A stretch of DNA of 8,301 nt. It comes from Actinobacteria bacterium RBG_16_64_13 (GTDB taxonomy: Bacteria; Actinomycetota; Thermoleophilia; RBG-16-64-13). The stretch covers positions 30,777 through 39,077 of the forward strand of contig MELN01000040.1 in NCBI GenBank assembly GCA_001768675.1. Direction: 5' to 3'. The translations under genes and the position numbers were made by a program. The stretch's first letter is position 1; every line of letters begins with the position of its first letter. Shown in pieces: positions 5,933 to 8,301 of this stretch. The notes below the pieces were generated by a model that saw nothing but the letters and a program-made list of their open reading frames with translations, had not been told where the DNA came from and did no database searches.

Positions 5933-6458
5933 AGGCAACGTGGGCGGGGGGCTTGCCGACCTGTGGGAGAAGGCCGGTCATCAGGTGACCCGGCTGGGGC
6001 GAGAGGGCGGAGACGCCACCGGCTCGGATGCGGTGCTGGTGGCGGTACCGGGGGGCGTGGTCGCGGAGGCTCTCGAGAAGGTCCGCGGGCTCGAGGGCAA
6101 ACTCGTGATCGACGCCACCAACCGGTTCGGCGTGGAGCCGCCCGCCGGCTTCCAGTCGAACGCGGAATACGTCAAAGCGAAGACCCAGGGCCCAACGGCG
6201 AAGTCGTTCAACATCAACTTCGCGAAGATGTACGGGCAGATCGGGCAGGCGCGCACCGCGCCAAGCAACCTCTGGTGCGGAGATGACGAGGCTCGCGAAG
6301 TCGTCGAACGACTCATCCGCGACGCCGGTTACGAGCCGGTGCGGGTAGGCAAACTCGACAAAGCCGGGGCACAGGAGCGCATGATAGAAGGCGTCATCGG
6401 GATCCTGGAGCAGATGGGCCCGTTCGTCTACCGCATGGCGCCGCCCGACAGGCTCTAG
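5910..6458 (+). CDS. F420-dependent NADP oxidoreductase family protein (Rossmann NAD(P)-binding)
   Basis: This 182-residue cytoplasmic protein belongs to the family of NADPH-dependent F420 reductases and related short NADP-binding oxidoreductases. The N-terminus is a dinucleotide fold with TIGRGNVGGGLA (residues 5-16), a G-x-G-N-V-G loop. Thr27-Arg28 and Arg31 follow the second strand, where the family binds the NADP 2'-phosphate. A hydrophobic strand DAVLVAVPGG (40-49) and VIDATNRFG (85-93) follow as in the family. The true cofactor partner could be F420, NADP alone or another flavin; many members are of unknown function. The ATG at 5910 has GGAAGGAGG nine bases upstream, inside the end of the TetR gene, so the two are translationally linked. 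Its TAG shares the palindrome CTAG with the stop of the convergent 88-residue gene. Confidence 0.8.
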   Translation: MRLTTIGRGNVGGGLADLWEKAGHQVTRLGREGGDATGSDAVLVAVPGGVVAEALEKVRGLEGKLVIDATNRFGVEPPAGFQSNAEYVKAKTQGPTAKSFNINFAKMYGQIGQARTAPSNLWCGDDEAREVVERLIRDAGYEPVRVGKLDKAGAQERMIEGVIGILEQMGPFVYRMAPPDRL

Positions 6459-6721
6459 GGCAGCCGGACCCTCTTGTTCTTGCCCTGGTAGAGGTTACGG
6501 TTGGTCCATTCCACTTGCCAGCGCGTGTGTCGTCCGGAGGGGCCGTCGAAGTACAAGGTTCCCCCTTCCGCGTCGACGAAGGTGCCCGGACCTGTCCGGT
6601 CGGCCTGGCTCTTCGCCAGTTCGATGAAGGGGTGCCAGCCCAGCGTCTCCCTCTCGCTGTCGAGATCATCCGGGTCCTTGAGCCGGCAGACTATGTAGCG
6701 AATCTCCTTCTTGCCCCTCAC
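6455..6721 (-). CDS. Unrecognised 88-residue protein
   Basis: I do not recognise this protein. Starting from GTG 6721 it opens MRGKKEIRYIVCRLKD and has a charged N-terminal half (DPDDLDSERE). The C-terminal half is rich in Gly, Thr and aromatic residues (GTFVDAEGGTLYFDGPSG, then RWQVEWTNRNLY) and ends in a basic tail (KNKRVRLP). There is one cysteine, no signal peptide and no membrane span. The alternating polar and aromatic pattern suggests a small beta-rich cytoplasmic domain, which is inference. The start is chosen because AGGGAGG lies six bases before GTG 6721; a GTG at 6745 would add eight residues but lacks such a site. It converges with the F420-type oxidoreductase, sharing the four bases CTAG as both stops. 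Confidence 0.7.
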   Translation of the reverse strand: MRGKKEIRYIVCRLKDPDDLDSERETLGWHPFIELAKSQADRTGPGTFVDAEGGTLYFDGPSGRHTRWQVEWTNRNLYQGKNKRVRLP

Positions 6722-6727
6722 CTGCGA

Positions 6728-6734
6728 CCTCCCT
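6728..6734 (-). promoter_or_regulatory. RBS that fixes the start of the 88-residue gene
   Basis: AGGGAGG on the minus strand (6734-6728) lies six bases before GTG 6721-6719. It supports this start over the in-frame GTG at 6745. Confidence 0.65.
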
Positions 6735-6773
6735 TTCGAGTTCACGTCGATGGGGCGTTCTGCGCCAAGAAGA

Positions 6774-6797
6774 AGGGGCCGCCCTAGAGCGGCCCCT
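6774..6797 (-). terminator. Intrinsic terminator of the 47-residue membrane protein gene
   Basis: AGGGGCCGC (6774-6782) pairs perfectly with GCGGCCCCT (6789-6797), a 9-bp, nearly all-GC stem around the loop CCTAGA. On the minus strand the hairpin is followed by TTCTTCTT, while the plus side has no T-run. It therefore acts leftward. It stands 31 bp after the stop of the 47-residue gene and before the 88-residue gene, separating the two. Confidence 0.7.
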
Positions 6798-6828
6798 CCA
6801 CAGGCTTCGGACTAGCGGCGGTCGCCGA

Positions 6829-6972
6829 TCACGCGGCCTTCTTCTTGCTGGGGATCACCAGCAGGACCAGCGACAGAACCACGAGAATGATACCCGGAAT
6901 GATGAAGGACCAGGGCACGAACCTCATAGGAAGCTCGTTTGCCTTGGCGAAGTTCGTGACGTTCTGGTCCAT
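6829..6972 (-). CDS. 47-residue single-span membrane protein, unrecognised
   Basis: ATG 6972 to TGA 6829 encodes a small protein with a polar N-terminus (MDQNVTNFAKANELPMRF), one hydrophobic segment (about residues 19-41, WSFIIPGIILVVLSLVLLVI) and a lysine tail SKKKAA. This fits a single inner-membrane helix with the tail in the cytoplasm. About 40 of 47 codons end in G or C, as in real genes here, and a strong leftward terminator follows 31 bp later. There is no clear Shine-Dalgarno. A -10-like CATAAT at 6992-6987 would start the transcript only a few bases before the ATG, so it may be nearly leaderless. It diverges from the Fe-S operon and could be a membrane anchor or subunit for it, but no family is recognised. 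A 90-residue frame overlapping it (6812-7084) has no such support. Confidence 0.65.
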   Translation of the reverse strand: MDQNVTNFAKANELPMRFVPWSFIIPGIILVVLSLVLLVIPSKKKAA

Positions 6973-6974
6973 GA

Positions 6975-6994
6975 TGCATCTGCGTGATTATGCA
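6975..6994. repeat. TGCAT-N10-ATGCA inverted repeat over the 47-residue gene promoter
   Basis: TGCAT (6975-6979) and ATGCA (6990-6994) form a spaced inverted repeat with ten bases between the arms. It overlaps the proposed -10 and the start region of the 47-residue gene, upstream of the divergent Fe-S operon. The arms are short, so chance is possible. The remaining bases to 7092 contain the GGGGGAG stretch at 7009-7015 and repeated TCAT elements at 7071-7094, with no clear promoter for the Fe-S gene. Confidence 0.25.
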
Positions 6995-7092
6995 CACTAT
7001 CAGATTCAGGGGGAGAGACCAGCTCCTTCGTGAGCTGTCGCCGCCTCCTTGGGCTTGCCATAGACCGGGATCATCCGTCATCATCAGCAGTC

Positions 7093-7962
7093 ATGTGTGA
7101 TTACTGCATGGAGCACGGCGCCGGAGGCAAATGGTACCTCAACGCCACTCATTACTCCGAGGAGATCGTCGAGAAGTACAACCTCCGGGAGTTCCTGCTC
7201 GAGCAATACGCCAGTTTCGAGCAGATGGCGGTCCGCAAGGTGGGCGGCTTCAGCCCCGTCGGTATGGACTACACGTTCCGCATGCCCATCATCGGGCGTG
7301 TGGTGAAGATGCTGGCCGAGCGCATGCTCCACAGCCAGAAGCCACCGGTCAACCCCTTTCGGCCCGACGGCCACATCGGCCAGGTGGTCCCCCTGGAGGA
7401 CGCCGAGGCGATCCTGATGCACTGCGCGGCCGAGCCGATCATCGAAAAGAACTGCATGTGCCGTTACATGAGCCGTGGAGTCAAAGAGGCCTGCTGCATC
7501 AACTTCGGAGTAATGTCCGAGATCATCGACAAGTTACCGCGTTTCGTGCCCGAGAAAGAGAAGTATCACCTGACCCGCGACGAGGCAGTCGCGCGCTTCC
7601 GCGAGCACAACGCCAAGGGATATATCGGGACGATCTGGTTCGGTCCCTTCCCCTACATCAACAACCTGTGCTCGTGCGAGACCCCGGAGTGCGCGGGGAT
7701 ACGCCCACGGGTGGACTTCGGGATCAAGTCGATCTACAAGGCCGAGTACCTGCTCGGCCTGAACGAAACCGCGTGCCACGGCTGCGGAGCCTGCGTCGCC
7801 ATGTGCTCATTCGGAGCCCTTCGTATGGAGGCAGCGCTCGGACGGCCGGTGATCGACGCCGATCGCTGCTACGGCTGCGGGGTGTGCCGCCACGCCTGCT
7901 CCACCGGAGCCCTCTTCCTTGTGCCTCGCGACCGTCATCCGGCGCTCGCCGGCAAGTACTGA
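7093..7962 (+). CDS. Cysteine-rich 4Fe-4S dicluster protein
   Basis: This 289-residue, 18-cysteine protein is probably a cytoplasmic electron carrier or the Fe-S subunit of an oxidoreductase. The C-terminus carries two ferredoxin motifs in series: CHGCGACVAMC (228-238) and CYGCGVCRHAC (259-269), each C-x2-C-x2-C-x3-C, predicted to hold two [4Fe-4S] clusters. Upstream are MCDYC (2-5), Cys111, C-M-C at 121-123, Cys134-Cys135, and CSC-x4-C at 193-200. The CxCR...C segment resembles one found ahead of ferredoxin domains in Fe-S proteins of anaerobes, and may hold a further cluster. ATG 7093 is preferred because MCDYC-x2-HG looks like the family's natural N-terminus. GTG 7030 would add 21 unlikely residues, and its GGGGGAG is 14 bases away. 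Neither has a good Shine-Dalgarno. The small ferredoxin follows after 6 bp. The reaction served is unknown. Confidence 0.82.
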   Translation: MCDYCMEHGAGGKWYLNATHYSEEIVEKYNLREFLLEQYASFEQMAVRKVGGFSPVGMDYTFRMPIIGRVVKMLAERMLHSQKPPVNPFRPDGHIGQVVPLEDAEAILMHCAAEPIIEKNCMCRYMSRGVKEACCINFGVMSEIIDKLPRFVPEKEKYHLTRDEAVARFREHNAKGYIGTIWFGPFPYINNLCSCETPECAGIRPRVDFGIKSIYKAEYLLGLNETACHGCGACVAMCSFGALRMEAALGRPVIDADRCYGCGVCRHACSTGALFLVPRDRHPALAGKY

Positions 7963-7968
7963 GAGACC

Positions 7969-8265
7969 GTGAGGCGCACCCGCATAACCGTCGACTACGA
8001 GCTTTGCGGCGACGGCGTCGGCGTAGATCCGCGCGCCTGTGGCCGTTGCCTGCGCACCTGCGAACCGGCGGTGTTCCTGCTGCACCAGACCATCGGCGCC
8101 CTCGAGGAGGATCCCTTCGACCCCACGAGATGGCGGGTCACACCCTTCTGGCCCTCGCTCTGCGACCGCTGCCGACAGTGCGTGTCGGTCTGCCCTCGGG
8201 GCGCCATCGAGGTGCGGCCCAAGGTTCGGCAACAGCCCCGACCGGCCGTGAGCGCCGACGCGTGA
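7969..8265 (+). CDS. Small 2[4Fe-4S]-type ferredoxin with unusual first motif
   Basis: This 98-residue protein has exactly eight cysteines, enough for two [4Fe-4S] clusters. The second motif is canonical: CDRCRQCVSVCP (Cys65, 68, 71, 75). The first is spread: Cys13, then ten residues, then CGRCLRTCEP (Cys24, 27, 31), so the usual two-residue gap between the first and second cysteine has grown to ten. The stretch between motifs (about 33 residues) is also longer than in clostridial ferredoxins. It should be a cytoplasmic electron carrier working with the preceding Fe-S protein, from which it is separated by only 6 bp. The GTG at 7969 has GAGAG just upstream and the start is plausible but not certain. 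The tail after Cys75 is Pro/Arg-rich and probably disordered. The next gene overlaps its stop codon. Confidence 0.8.
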   Translation: MRRTRITVDYELCGDGVGVDPRACGRCLRTCEPAVFLLHQTIGALEEDPFDPTRWRVTPFWPSLCDRCRQCVSVCPRGAIEVRPKVRQQPRPAVSADA

Positions 8266-8301
8266 ACGAGGCGCCGGCACCAGACGCCGAGACTGCGCCA
8301 C
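8262..8301 (+). CDS. N-terminal fragment of a third gene in the Fe-S operon
   Basis: A GTG at 8262-8264 overlaps the ferredoxin stop TGA (8263-8265) as GTGA, the usual sign of translational coupling. The frame stays open for thirteen codons to the window edge, reading MNEAPAPDAETAP. The Ala/Pro-rich acidic start gives no clue to function. As the next member of an Fe-S operon it might encode the catalytic or flavin partner, but that is inference from position alone. Forty bases are too few to exclude chance. Confidence 0.45.
   Translation, partial: MNEAPAPDAETAP

Noticed and set aside
5195..5938. Long minus-strand frame of 247 codons
   Set aside because: It is the antisense shadow of the TetR gene and has no recognisable domain or ribosome site.
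6812..7084. Minus-strand frame of 90 codons
   Set aside because: It overlaps the 47-residue gene in another frame, lacks coherent composition and would cover the whole divergent promoter region.
1..8301. tRNA, rRNA, CRISPR array, insertion sequence or prophage genes
   Set aside because: I found no cloverleaf-like, repeat-spacer, transposase or terminal-repeat signals on either strand.

Overview
This is a GC-rich bacterial window. Most genes have clear Shine-Dalgarno sites and a strong G/C bias at third codon positions. The gene content mixes an F420-type NAD(P)-binding oxidoreductase, a TetR regulator, a Ca2+-type P-ATPase and anaerobe-style multi-cluster Fe-S proteins. That fits an actinobacterium-like or other high-GC organism with access to low-redox habitats, but the taxonomic guess is weak. 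I see no rRNA, tRNA, CRISPR array or mobile element.

Layout. (1) At 1-111 lie the last codons of a gene entering from the left and a hairpin shared with the convergent nitroreductase. (2) At 112-3704 a nitroreductase (-) and a large Ca2+-type P-type ATPase (+) diverge from a 140-bp region. That region holds a 17-bp palindrome, two overlapping extended -10-like elements and, in the predicted ATPase leader, a potential H-type pseudoknot. (3) At 3640-6458 is a divergent four-gene redox locus: cupin and zinc alcohol dehydrogenase leftward, TetR regulator and F420-type oxidoreductase rightward. The two arms are separated by an AT-rich promoter region with the palindrome TTAAGG-N7-CCTTAA lying over a consensus -35 box. 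(4) At 6455-6972 are two small leftward genes: an unrecognised 88-residue protein, and a 47-residue single-span membrane protein with its own terminator. (5) At 7093-8301 is a rightward Fe-S operon: an 18-cysteine protein ending in two ferredoxin-type motifs, a small ferredoxin with unusual cysteine spacing, and the first codons of a third gene that overlaps the ferredoxin stop as GTGA.

How they work together. The TetR locus reads as an inducible module in which the regulator controls both arms and the enzymes handle an alcohol or aldehyde and reduced nicotinamide; the substrate is not evident. The Fe-S genes look like an electron-transfer module whose catalytic partner probably lies beyond the right edge. 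Gene packing is tight: two convergent pairs overlap, by 65 bp and by a 4-bp CTAG that gives both genes their stop codon.

The best candidates for something undescribed are the potential pseudoknot before the ATPase, the cysteine-rich Fe-S pair with the divergent 47-residue membrane protein, and the operator-centred TetR locus. All are read by eye; no search or folding was run.
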